Below the pieces are notes generated by a model that had not been told where the DNA came from, ran no database searches, and saw only the letters and a program-made list of their open reading frames with translations. This document shows positions 21,759 to 33,559 of a DNA stretch of 64,000 nucleotides, piece after piece. Numbering within the stretch: position 1 is the first letter of the stretch; every line of letters begins with the position of its first letter. The translations under genes were made by a program, and so were the position numbers. Source of the stretch: Dipetalonema caudispina (taxonomy: Eukaryota > Nematoda > Chromadorea > Rhabditida > Onchocercidae); NCBI GenBank assembly GCA_013365325.1, contig JABVXV010000052.1, positions 186,001-250,000 of the forward strand, given 5' to 3'.

Positions 21759-24700
21759 ATGGATAAAGAGGCGGAAGTTATCAATCGTAACGACTTAGTG
21801 CTTCGCATAAGGATCGCCAATGCGGTAATAATTCCAGTTTGATTGTACATTTCGAACAATCGTTAAAAAGCCTTTTTTTGCTTAATATCAACCATTAGGA
21901 CAAACACTGCGAAACAATGCAACAGGGCTACAGTAAAGACTACAACAGTAAACAGTATAAAGTTTTACGATAAATTTATAACAGACTAATAAATTTGTAT
22001 TTTATAACTTTGAGTTTATTCTATGAAGTGAAGAATAAGTAAACAGGTAAAACATAAGTTAGGAATTAAGGTAAAGGCGGCTGAGAGACTTTGCATTCTT
22101 CGTAATTCAGCAAATTTATAAGTTATTATCGCAAAATTGGTAACCTCATGCAGTATCTATGATTTATAATTTATATTTATTCGTTAATTAATATTCAATA
22201 ATGAATCAAAAGAATTGATCTGCTGATTGTTAGCATTTTGGATGTTTTCATAAAGACTTATGAGAGTTGAATGTTTCATTATATCTTATATTACTATCAT
22301 TTACTTTGTGGTATAAGTTGTGGAAATGCATAATTATTTCACAGCTATCGCTATTTGATGATGCAAGGAATAATATTCACAAATTAATTGAAAATTATGG
22401 TGAAGAGTTGACTAAGGAAGAAAGAAATTTGTTTGCAGTCTTCTATAAGGTTTGCACAACTTCATTAATAAATGTTTAAATGAAGGTGTAGACAAGTTAA
22501 AGGTTATATATGAAGGGTATTTAAAATTAACTTGCAAGTCTATTGTCATCCGTATTGATTTAAGCCAGTTAATTATAGTTTAATTGTAAAATGATCTCTA
22601 TTGATGTCTTAAAATTTGTCTTTGCTGGTCAAAAATTTTAACTTTCCAAAGTTGCTGAGAGTGAGAACAATTATATTTAGAGCTTACTGTCCAAATTTCA
22701 CAAAGAATATGATATGTACATGGATCTACAAAAAGAAATACCACGAAGGGAAATTCTTAAGCAGCGCATTTTACGTGATAACATGTATCGAGCACGTTAT
22801 GAAGTGGTCACCATTTGCGAGGAAGTGATCGTAAGTTAAGATTTATTTTGCAATTAAGATATCTATAAAGGATGTAAAAAAATGTAAGCATAGTTAAAGT
22901 ATCAGTTGTGATGAGAGCCATGTTTTGATACTAAACCTTTGTTTTGACACTTAGTGTTTTTTGTAGGATTTCCCAGGATAGATAAGAGCCTTAAAGCTAT
23001 CCGAGAGTTATATTGTTTCTTTGGATATGCGACTTTGAGTTCCATAACTTACGGCGATTCATTTTTTCATTGATTGTCAAATTTCTGGCGTCATTTCTAA
23101 TGCTCTGAAAATTCGTTTGATAACAACAAACTGATTTCCTTAGTTTTACTAATGTCAACCTATTCGTTGTCTAATAGCCTCTGGAGAATCAAACGTGTAA
23201 CGCAAAGACTTTAGTGCCGAATTTATTTCGAGAGTACTTAACCTATAGTATGATTTGTGAAATGATAATTGCTAACGAAAATTTGTCAAGTCATATTTGT
23301 TTATTTAAAGGAGAGTCAGAAAATTGTTTTTAAAATTAAAGAGTTGTTTTTGGTACTGCTTGAGGTTATAGTAAATTGAATTTAGTGGCAAATAGATAAT
23401 CTGATACGAATGGTTTATGAAGTCGAAAATGATTGTTTATAGGGAATGATCAATAATGATATTCTGGGCACGAAAAATATTGAACTGAAAATTTACTTTA
23501 TGAAACTTCGTGCTGATTATTTTCGATACTGGTCAAGTGTTGCAAGTGACGATAAATTTTTTAGTAAATCTTCCATTAAATTTCATTTTTTTTTTCATCA
23601 TATGTTCGTTGTTGCTCAATGGATGAAAAGTATTGGTCTGTATGAAACTAAAATTTTACTTTAGTTTACTTTATGAAACGTTACACTAATTATTTTCGAC
23701 ACTGATAGTATAGCGAATAACTGCAGGATTTATTGATAAAACGATTTCTGTGAATTTTAAATGCTCATTAGTAAGAAGTTTGTAGATCGGCGCAAAGCTT
23801 GGTATGCTACAAATTTACCCTATGTGTGCATAGTGTTTCCTACTGAAAATAAGGCCTGGTTTTAGGTTTGTATAAGCAAGCCGAGAATTACTATCACATG
23901 GCACTTGAGCTAGCTGATAAGAAGCTTAAAAGATACCATCCTCTACGTTTAGGTTTAATGCTCAACATGTCTATACATTATTATAAGATACCATGTGAAC
24001 GTATCAAAGCTATACAGTTATCAATGCAAGTATGCTTTCATTTCAATTTATTTAAATGGAAATTAAATTCTGAAATGCTTTCTACAAATACCCATTCATC
24101 TATAAATCAATTCCATCTTCTAAAAACTTAAAAATATTGTAAAACGATAGTTGCAAGTTGTATCATATTAGGTTCTTCAAATAAATATTATTTCAGGCTG
24201 TAACTGAAGGAAAGGAATATGTTAAAAAGGATCCGGATATTCGTGCAGCGGTGAATTTATTGCAAGATAATTTAAACGCTTGGATGGCAGATCTTGGTCC
24301 TAGAGAAGTGCGTGAATTGGAACTTCTGGAAGGAGCAAGAAAGTGGCATGGTGATTACCGCAAAATGTACTTTAAATTCATTCCTTCTCTCCCTTCTCAA
24401 CTTTCCAGATTCATCACTCCTGCTTCCTTCTTTTTATCATTTTCAAAAGAGTCTTTCCATCTTTTTCTAGAAAACTGAAATCTGAAAGAATCTCTTATCT
24501 CTTGAGTAAACGATATTGTTATATATAACTGATGAATAGGGATAATCATCATTCAGATCATTGTAAGCAGCGGCTTGTATATCCATATTACATCATCTTT
24601 TAGCTGAGCAGATGGTGGTAACTTCAATCGTTCAAAAAGGGAAAAGTTAACTAAACTGAATTTTTTGCGTTTTTGCTGTGTCAATTATTTTATAAATGTT

Positions 24701-26719
24701 GCAGGGAAAAGAGCAGCAGTACCATCCTCACATTTACTGCACTATTTATCTGGACAACTAAGTCCAAAATTTGAACTTCCAATGCCAGCACACCACCGAT
24801 ATTTCACTATTCCACAACCGTTGACGCGATACGACGAGTTTGAATATGAACCGACTTACGCTTGGAATGTCCCTCTGAAGCCAGATATTTTTGTACCTGA
24901 AACGGTACACACTTCGGACAAACAACAAGTTCCTTCGACGGAGCCTGAAATGTTTGTTGTTGAACCACAGAATACCACAACTGAATTACAAACCACTCAG
25001 ACGGAGTCACAAATCACTACATCTACAACAACCACTTCACCTACTGTTTTAGCAGCAGCAGCAGGATTACAGACGAACGTAGTTGACACAGATCCAATCT
25101 CCACAAAAGTACCCGAAAATATGCATCTCTACACATCTCGTCCAAAACTTACACCTCCTACAATTTCGTTTCATCATGCATCACAGGAAGAGCACGAATC
25201 AGACGATGAGCATGAATCAGACGAAGAGCATATATCACGACCAGATCCCTTTGATGGAATATTTCAACCGATCCTTAGTTCCTCGTCCTCACAATCCTCG
25301 TCTACCACATCATCACAACCATTGGATGAAGATGATGAAGACAACAATGGTAACTTCTATCATTCATCGACTAGTGCACCGCGCGATATTCCACGTACGG
25401 ATCAACGTAGAATCCCAACAACAGTAGATCCTACAAGTGGACTAACAAAACGACTTCTTAGTTTTGAATCCAGAATGCTAGCCATACAGAGAAGCCAACT
25501 TAGACTAGAACAAGCAGCAGAACGGGAATCGGAAGTTGAACAGCCAAATGAAGGAAGCGATTCACTTCCGGAATTGTGCAGAACAACAAGCGTAGCTACT
25601 ATTGAGGAATTGCAGACACCTTCGAATATTACGTCTTATGTCCCACAACAAATCGTGACAAGTGAAGTTTCAGTACCTTCATACACTCAGATAACAAGTG
25701 AACTCGGCACTGCTGGGGAATCGCAACCGCAACCTCAAAATATACCCACTGACCGTATTGCGGACAATCGCGATGCTGAATTGCAACAGCAACTTACTAC
25801 CTCCTCATATCAACCTAATATTAATACTTTTGCTTCTCTTCACCAAATTGATCTCTCTGCTCAACATCAACAACACCAAAGCACCTCGGAGGTTGAGCCA
25901 ACTAAACCTTCTAGAACATATGAACATCTTGTATTTCCAGAACCTGCACCACCAACTCCACCACCAAGAGTCATTTTCACTCCATACGGTCCGAAGATCG
26001 TCAACTTTTCCCCAACTTCATCGCTTGAAGGTGCTACTGCAGCTCTGTCACCTTCTTCGTCGGTTAAAAAAAAAAAATCAAAAGTTGTAACTTTCGATGA
26101 AAAGTGCACCTATTGGTCTTCTCAATCCACAATAGAGGCAGGAACTTGCTATAAGCGATTTCCAAAGCAAAGATCAATTCGACAGAGATCAACTCGTCCA
26201 CCTCCTCTAAGGTCAACATCAGTCGAAAAAGAACAGCAGGTGCCTTCTTCGCCTCAAAATCGCGGAACTCAACAAATTGCACTGACACCGCAACAAGACG
26301 CAAATCTTTACCAAGTCTCATCTTATCCGCAACAACTTCGTAGACAAAGCCACACATTAGAAAGTCGTCGACGAAGGTTGGCACAACGAAAACGACTTCG
26401 GCGCTCTTTTTCAGCTCCTCGAAATGGTGCTGTATGGCCACTATGTTCCTTAGTACGTGAACCTCCATATTTCATCTACAAGGTTCTGCGTCGAGCTTCT
26501 GCATCAAGTAGACAAGTCTTTGGCAGGCGATTTCTTTCAGTACATTCAAGTGCTGAGGATCTGTATGACGAAGCTGCTGAAAAGGCCTTTCCTGATCCAT
26601 GGGCTCCAAGAGGATCAAGAACGATGCATAACACTTTCCCTATTACACCATGGTTACCAAAAGAGAAGCCTCGTGTTCCATGGATTCGATTTCAGTGGCC
26701 TTATAGGAGAAGTTCGTGA
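21759..26719 (+). CDS. Divergent 14-3-3 domain fused to a long disordered tail
   Basis: 14-3-3 proteins bind phosphoserine/phosphothreonine clients as dimers. Exons 21759-21824, 22345-22449, 22681-22830, 23443-23545, 23866-24029, 24197-24350 and 24705-26719 join in phase and sum to 2757 bases, giving 918 residues. Residues 1-247 match the nine-helix 14-3-3 fold: EELTKEERNLF, LKIYFMKLRADYFRYW, HPLRLGLMLNMSIHYY, LLQDNLNAWMADLG. The usual acidic 14-3-3 C-terminus is missing; the frame instead runs on through GARKWH|GKRAAV into a 670-residue low-complexity region rich in Ser, Gln, Thr and Pro, with an acidic E/D-S-H repeat near 25190-25235 and a basic C-terminal third. RSFSAP (26402-26419) fits the mode-1 14-3-3-binding consensus RSXpSXP. 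The exon 6-7 joint uses CATG|GTGATT, the only donor giving the right phase. Alternative: the tail is a separate gene starting at the ATG near 24783. Confidence 0.7.
26402..26419 (+). other. Consensus 14-3-3-binding motif RSFSAP within the tail
   Basis: The six residues RSFSAP, preceded by Arg, match the mode-1 motif RSXpSXP exactly, with the second Ser as phospho-acceptor in a basic (PKA/AKT-like) setting. Nearby RRQSHT, RRASAS and RSTSVE could serve as weaker sites. Confidence 0.6.
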
Positions 26720-28916
26720 ACAAAATCTTCAAAGGGAAAGCAAGACTGGATAACAATCTTTTATTACCTGGAAAGCTGATTCTACTGACTCAACAAGTGG
26801 AACTATTATCTATCTCATTGGCCTTTTATCAATAACTGATTTCAATCTAAGCAATTTCGAACAATTAATAATAGTATAACAAAACAACAATATTCCTTTA
26901 TAAATCATTTAGAATCAAAGGTATCACAATATCTTTTCATATTTTTTGGAATTCACTTTTAAAGTTACGGAAACTTTGTTACTGAACGATTTACCTAAGT
27001 ATAAGAGATGAAAAAAGTATTCAATGAAAAGATAACCAAATGCGTAATCATATTAAAAATGAAAACATTAAAAAGATATATTTCATAGTTTTGATAAAAC
27101 AGTACAATATTTGCAAATGAAGCATTTCCTGATAGCCAGTAAATTTCAATCAACGTTAAAAATGCTCATGTTACTCACGCGAAGAGCAAAGTAAAATATA
27201 ATACTTCATTTATCGATCAAGACCGATTCCGAAACATCTGATAGGAATCGTTGTTTAAATTAAGGAATTAATAGAATTCATGCTAAATACAGTAGTGTAT
27301 AAGTATGGATTAAAAAGTAGGAATGTTTTTAGTATTGTGTGTATTGTTTATACAATAAGCATAGTACAAAGTGATTTAGTTTAATGAATATGCAATAATA
27401 CATTAGAGAAAATAACTGCAATAAATTGATTTTAATTTATTATTTTTCAAATCTTTTGTTGATTTCAGATCGGAAAATGAACTGTGAAGGAAAATTAGCT
27501 TAACAGTAATCATTGCAGAAAGTGAAAGTTTGACTTCGCTCACTTTGCTACTTATTTAATTATCTATTCCTGCTCAATGTTTACATTTATACATTTCAGC
27601 ATGTATATTTTTGCTTATTTGATATGTATTTAGCTATATTATCCTTAAAATATCTTCTAGTTTCTATACTTGATAACACTTTATCAGTCTTATGACTTAT
27701 CACTTATAAATCAATTTTGATGCTCATCTTCTTATCGATCATATTCCTTTACTGAAATGTATAATTCAGATTATTTTACTATTCCGAAAAAAAGGATATT
27801 TATGATAACAAAATCACAAAGAAGAATTCATTTGGTGTATATCCGACATAAACTTGTCACTTCTTGTAACAGAATGCAAACTTGTTGCAGAATAAGTCTG
27901 TAGTACTCTATCTCATTAGATTCTTAGAAACTTATGGAAATGATAAACTGTCTTCTTGAATTGTGCTTTAAATTCGCATTAAAATTTGTTTTTTTTTTTT
28001 GCTTTCTTCAAATTGAAAGGGAAGTATAAAGCAATCACACGGCTTGCAATTAGAATGTTAGATAGTACAAATAAATGCATCCGGTATCAGTGTTAGGTAA
28101 GATATATGAAAGTCCAACAAAATATCTTTAGTAGAATTTGCAATCATAGATGTTTGTCGATTTGTCTACTTCAAGACTTACCATCATTCTCCCACTTATA
28201 TCCGTGGATCCCGTCAGGTTCATGTCATAGCATCTTCATAAACTGAACCAAACCAATGTCTTAGATATCAAGGCTTAAACAATGTTTTAATACTCGATTT
28301 ACTAACTAGAGGCAAGTTTCCAGAAATATCTGATCCGTAATCGAATGCCTTGGATCAACACTTGCTTCAATTTCATCCATGTTCTGCTAGTTCTAAACGG
28401 AAACTACAAACACTACTACTATCAAAGAAACCTTTTGAAACAGATTTGCAATAAGCCCTAAAGAGATCAGAAAAGATCACTGGCTGTTCTTTTCTCTTTT
28501 TTTAGAATTTAGATGAATATTATCACAGTGTTATTATTATAGAAAAAACTATTTGAAATACCTTTTGACATTTAAAGATGGTGAAGGAAAATAAATCTCT
28601 CTACAATATGGCCAAATTTCTTGTAATCTTTTTAGGTCCTTTATGATTCTCCGTCCTCAATGAAATTGTTCTCATCCCTAAATTGCAACTTTATTAGGCA
28701 TACCTTATGAAAGTTCATTATCAACAAAAAATTTGAAAAATTATCGTTGCTGATCAGTCGATGACAAAAATGGTGAATAAGTTGATGCCGTAAAAACTTC
28801 ACAAAAATTCTGAATTGTTGGTGTAATGGCAAGAATAGTAAAGCGCTTGTAAATTTCCAACTGATATGGCTTTTCTGAAAATCTTTTGCCTGTTTTGCGA
28901 AATCATTGCTGCAGGA
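26720..28916. other. Noncoding stretch between the 14-3-3 fusion and the MSP-like array
   Basis: It contains the 3' flank of the preceding gene and no exon I can support on either strand. Confidence 0.5.
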
Positions 28917-29092
28917 AGTTCGAAAGTGATACAGCTACGAGAAATGCAAAACTGTTTCATGTTCGCATGTATAATCACTCACCACAGTACCTATCTATAC
29001 GTGTATCCGTATATTATGAATTTAAAATGATGAGATTTGCATATTTAGAGACTGGGTATTTTTTCTCACTGTCAACAGATAAAGAAACTTGA
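28917..29092 (+). CDS. Degenerate MSP-like module 0 (first half only)
   Basis: After a TTGCTGCAG acceptor (to 28913-28916) the frame reads KFESDTATRNAKLFHVRMYN, then HSPQYLSIRV. This lines up with the first-half exon of the modules downstream: a hydrophobic strand, N-x-S, then a second strand. A possible donor (CGT|GTATCC) follows; otherwise the frame stops at 29092. No second-half exon could be found before the next module, so the module looks truncated. It may be the 5' end of the gene described next or a decayed copy. Confidence 0.35.
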
Positions 29093-29464
29093 ACAAGGTT
29101 TAGATCATTTTACTTGCGAGTGTTTGAACGAGGAGGTTTATATTACTTTCACTAAGTTCGGATAATGGTTGATGTTGCGTGCGTTCATTTTTAATCCCTA
29201 AAGTTATCAATAAAATGCCTAATTATGTTCCTTCAAACAAAAGTTAAAGGGATGCAATGTCTAACGATTCAGATTACTATGATTTTAGCTTGTGATTAAG
29301 GAAAGGCATAAGCATTGAGCTAATTTCGTGTTGCAGAATACTGTTTATTTATCGAAGCAAGAAATTTTAATGGCAATTATCGGATAGGTTTCATTCTGAG
29401 ATATCTTTTGATTACTAACATTTATATCCTGAAAATGCAGAATGAAATAGCGATTCATAAGATT

Positions 29465-31818
29465 GCAGATCGTATTCAGAGGGAATTAATGATACAGCCT
29501 TGGAAAGCCATGATCTATCAATTAAAGAGTTGCAAACAGAGCCAAACTACGAAGTTTTATCAATTGACAAAGAATGGTAAATTTATTTCTTGAAATGTTC
29601 TCCACTTTGGGCTAATTTTTCCAAACAGATAGGCCGAAATGAAAAAGATTGCTTGAACAGAATATCGACTTCACATACTTAAGGACACAACGTGCTCTAA
29701 CTAACATGATTAGTGTCTAGAAATAGAACTATTAACGCATATGAAACATTAGAGAAAACTGAATTGTTGAAAGAAAAGACAAAACAGCTGTGTGATGGGG
29801 AATATGTGACATAATATCATCATTTGACAGAATTTCAGCAGTGTCAGATTTGCATGTGAATGGAACAATGATCGAGTTGCACGCATTCTGCTCTCACTTA
29901 TTAATGATACTCCAAATTTAATCGAATGGAAGTTGCACTGCACGACAGCAGCAATTACAGTAACATTTTTAGGAACGAATGATGATCGAATATTTGATCG
30001 AATGCTTTTCGATCTTTTCCGCCTTGCGTTGAAAAATTGATGTTATTTGAGAGATCAAAGAATTTCAAAAAATAGAAAATCTTGAAAAAAGTTCTGATAT
30101 GCAAGAATTTGTTGTTAGTATTTAAAAATTTTAAGGCATTTCCATCTGGCAACGGACAAATTGTTCCTTATGGCGAAGGGAAATGCATGTTGTCATGGAT
30201 TCGTCCGATTTACATTGAAACATGGAGTCGAATGGAATCTGCCAAATTGCTCTTTTCCCTTCATCTTTTCGCACCCAATGATAATTTCATCGGATCAGCT
30301 GATATCAAACTTTTGGGTAGTCAAGTTTGGTTCTTTATGCGGCATCTTATTGACAAGGAGCATCTGTAATTTGCATAGGATGAACTGGAAATATATCGAT
30401 ATATTTTATCGCTTTGTGGTTTAAAATATAAGTATCAGAAATGTTCTTTCTTATAACAAAAAAATGAGATTTGTGTGAATTAAATAGCACACTCAAAACT
30501 TGAAATTTTCAAAATTCACTAACAAAGACTGTGTTACAGCACAATTGGATACGAACGAATTTTGCACACCGGAAAATCCACCTGTGCACAACTTAATATT
30601 TGGTTCTGAGGAACCATCATTGAATCGCGGACAATCAAAATTATCACTGCAAACGGCGCTTGAAGTTACGGAAATGATGTCGCAGTCAGTTTTTGTCATC
30701 TTTGAGTAACTTACTAACTTTCCTCCCCAAATATTTTACATCTATACTAAAGTGAAACTTCAATTTGACTTAGAAAGAACAAATAAATCTATAAATAGTT
30801 CAAGTTCAAAGATCGTGAAGTTACAAGAACTCACAAAAAGGTTAGATTTTAGCGATGGCAACAGTAGTGAATTGCATCCAATCGATAAGCAAAAGCCTCG
30901 ATTTTCGTAAGTTCCACATTCCTGCGATTCAGTAATATTTCCTCGGTACAGATTTGAATTTTAGAGCTTTTTCTAATTGTACATCAAATTTCACAATCTA
31001 AATAGTAGTGTTATACTGTAATTGCAATAAATAAATTCAATTGCATTGCAGTACGATTAACTTTGCGTTAGATCGCTTCCATGATGACGTTGCGTATGTC
31101 CAGCTTAAGCTTATCAACAATAGCAAGCGACAGGTTGTTTGGAAACTGAAGACAAATAACAAATGCATTACGGTTAGTTGAGGTTATTCTTCAATTTTTA
31201 ACATCTAAATTCTTAAGATTATTCCATCTGCGAAATATTTCATTTGCAGGCCTTACCCAGCGGAAGTGGGCTGGTACCGGCGCTTAGAAGTGGTAAATGT
31301 ATCCTTTCCTGGCAACTTCCTAAATATTGCCAAACTTGGGATAGAGTTGAATCGGCCAAACTGCTCATATCCATTCGAATCTATACAGAAACAGGGAAAC
31401 TGCTTGGTGAACACATCGCAAAGTATATCGGTAAAAGTAGTTTCAGGCGCTGATTTTCAGAGTTTAAAAATCATTGCTGAAAACAAATAATTCAGTACTG
31501 AATAATGAGAAACGAATGAATCATTTGATTTGTCAACTTATTTAATGCTAGGAATCAAAATATATTTGACAGTAAATCGAAATTTGGTTAAAAAAATCAA
31601 GTGCGAATAAGCCATTTCAAAAATAGTAGTGAAATTTGAAAGAAGTATCTTCACACCTAGTAGATATTCATTTCTATGGATTTCTAGTGCAGCCGAATAT
31701 GGGTCATACTTGTACAGCAGACAATATTCCAATTCATCAGATTGTCCTCATATCGGAAAAAGTATTTCGGGGTGAAGCAAAGTCAACAGTACGAACATTT
31801 ACATCGACAGAGAAGTGA
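29465..31818 (+). CDS. Tandem MSP-like domain gene (two full modules)
   Basis: The gene has repeated exon sets. Module 1: 29831-29959 (first half) and 30136-30316 (second half). Linker: 30540-30705, 30778-30906. Module 2: 31052-31172 and 31250-31430, then 31688-31818 with a TGA stop. Phases agree throughout this part, and both second-half exons are exactly 181 bases. Each module reads like an MSP fold: strand, LxLxN-[DN]-[TS/S], I/V-W-K-L, then a P-S-G-[NS]-G turn and G-K-C-x-L-S-W. The linkers also repeat (NEFCTPENPPVHNL against GHTCTADNIPIHQI). MSP domains serve as sperm cytoskeleton and signalling proteins in nematodes and as VAP-type adaptors elsewhere; the role here is unknown. The 5' part is unresolved: a frame at 29465-29573 (SYSEGINDTALESHDLSIKE) and a coil-like piece at about 29720-29806 look coding, but their joints fail. 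The MSP link is from pattern, not search. Confidence 0.55.
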
Positions 31819-32255
31819 GCAATTTGATTTTTTCTGTTAACATTTAGTTTAATAGAATGTTAATAAGCGTTGTAAGGAATCCCAAGTAAATTTCAGTTAA
31901 ATTGAGTGCATAAACTCTTTTCAAATGAAATAATAAAATTAAATTTTCAAACTTCAATATCGATCCTCATAATACTCTATATGAAGAAATGGGACTAAAG
32001 GTATTTCATATCCTTTCAATTATGCTTCTTCTATAGCGGAACGTTAAGTTGAATGCACTTCTTATCACCAATAAGTATCAAGGATACTCCGAGTAAAGTC
32101 AAAGATAAATGTATATTCGGTTGTAAAGAAATGCGGAAATTATTTTTTCTAATCCAGTTATATGTTTGATTCCAGCTAAGTTTACAGTTATGCTTACAAG
32201 ACATAATTCAGGTTATATTTAAGGATAGCTCTTCCACGGACGATTTCTACTACAG
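31819..32255. other. Spacer between module 2 and the partial module 3
   Basis: No linker exon with the right phase was found here, unlike between modules 1 and 2. The stop at 31816-31818 may therefore be the true end of the gene. Confidence 0.4.
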
Positions 32256-32350
32256 TGACGAAAATCAAAAACAGAGTTCCAACGTCTAAAGCAGAATTAG
32301 TTAATAATAATGAAATCGTTTGGCAGATTGGAGTAATTTGTTGTGCAACG
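32256..32350 (+). pseudogene. Partial MSP-like module 3 (first half only)
   Basis: After TACTACAG the frame reads TKIKNRVPTSK, then AELVNNNEIVWQIGVICCAT, and ends in phase 0 at ACG|GTAATG, the same end phase as the first-half exons of modules 1 and 2. The core LVNNN-IVWQ matches LINNS-VVWK of module 2. No second-half exon follows before the 989-bp repeat at 32571. Probably a truncated or decayed copy. Confidence 0.4.
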
Positions 32351-32570
32351 GTAATGTCATATTTGGTCCTGAAGGTATTATACGAAAATGATTTCTTATT
32401 CTGAAGATCACAAAATTGAAACATCCGTTCACAAAATCTTCATGATTTGTTACTGGTGATATATTAATCATTCATCACGAAACTAAAACGATCTCAATCC
32501 TTCCCACTTATTCTCGCTACATTTTGTTGAGATCGATTTAAGCGTTTAATCTGCTTTGTATGTTTTAATA

Positions 32571-33559
32571 TCAGCAAGATTAATAGATATCAGTGCTAAA
32601 TGTTGCAGATAAATGTGTGGTCATTTTAAATTTATTAATCATTAACTAATCAATAGATTACTAACTTCACTTAAACTAATTTATCATATCATAGTATAGG
32701 ATTCCTGGCTTACCTGAATTGACAAGGTAAACGCCCTGACGTTGTTTACCTATCGTTGTTGTTACCAACGATATTAAATATTGTTTGAAAATTCCATCAT
32801 ATTTCGGCCTTGCAGTTCACTGAATCGCAATGTGAAATGACTAATTAAGAGAGAAATAGTATTACTTCATGTGATACCGTACGCAATTTCGTGATAACAA
32901 GGTATCTCAAATATAAAGAAAGGTTCCATTGAATATGTATATCTCTTCTACCTGATGTAATGGTAATACATTCGGTTCACCGGAAATACTGGACAAAATA
33001 TCAAAGTATTTATTGATCATCAACAGACATAATGCTTTTAACACCAACAGCCAATCAATACTTCATAAATTCACTGATGTAAAAACTTAATTTCATTATA
33101 GTTTCGTAAGATCTTTTAAGCATAATGGTAAACTTAAAGTGTTCGAGAATAGTAGGATAGATGTACTAATCAATAAACCGATAGAGATAAGAAATTTTCC
33201 CTTTTACAAATGGAAATGCGATAATCCGGAAAGTTACACGGATTAAAAGTTAATTTTACAATGTTCACCAATCAATATTTGGCTAAAATTGACAAAGTTT
33301 GAAGTTGTACTAAGTCGAGCAAATAGAATTGAAAGGTACAGAATTTTCGTTATTTCATTGATCATCGGAAATCATTTCAAATGCTGAAAGTTCGAGAGGA
33401 GGTTGAAGGAGGGGTCATAAATTACGACAATAATGAGGAAAGGTCATTCCATTCTAAGTGTTTGCAACAGGAGCAAAAAAAGAAATAAATATTCAATTTG
33501 TCTGCTTTATTTCATTACTCTTCAAGATATCATTACTAGCAGTATAACAAAGTGGTACT
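32571..33559. repeat. 989-bp direct repeat, copy 2
   Basis: Same orientation and apparently identical sequence to 15504-16492. It sits between the end of the MSP-like array and the 3' end of the Crumbs gene. Left flank (TTTTAATA) and right flank (AATGTAATACTG) differ from those of copy 1, which limits the repeat precisely. Confidence 0.95.

Noticed and set aside
24807..26468. Several open frames antisense to, or in other frames of, the long tail exon of the 14-3-3 fusion gene
   Set aside because: They arise from the low-complexity Ser/Gln/Pro/Thr-rich coding of the real exon and have no splice context of their own.
32194..32424. Minus-strand frame over the partial MSP-like module 3
   Set aside because: It is antisense to a plus-strand exon with correct phase and homology to the neighbouring modules.
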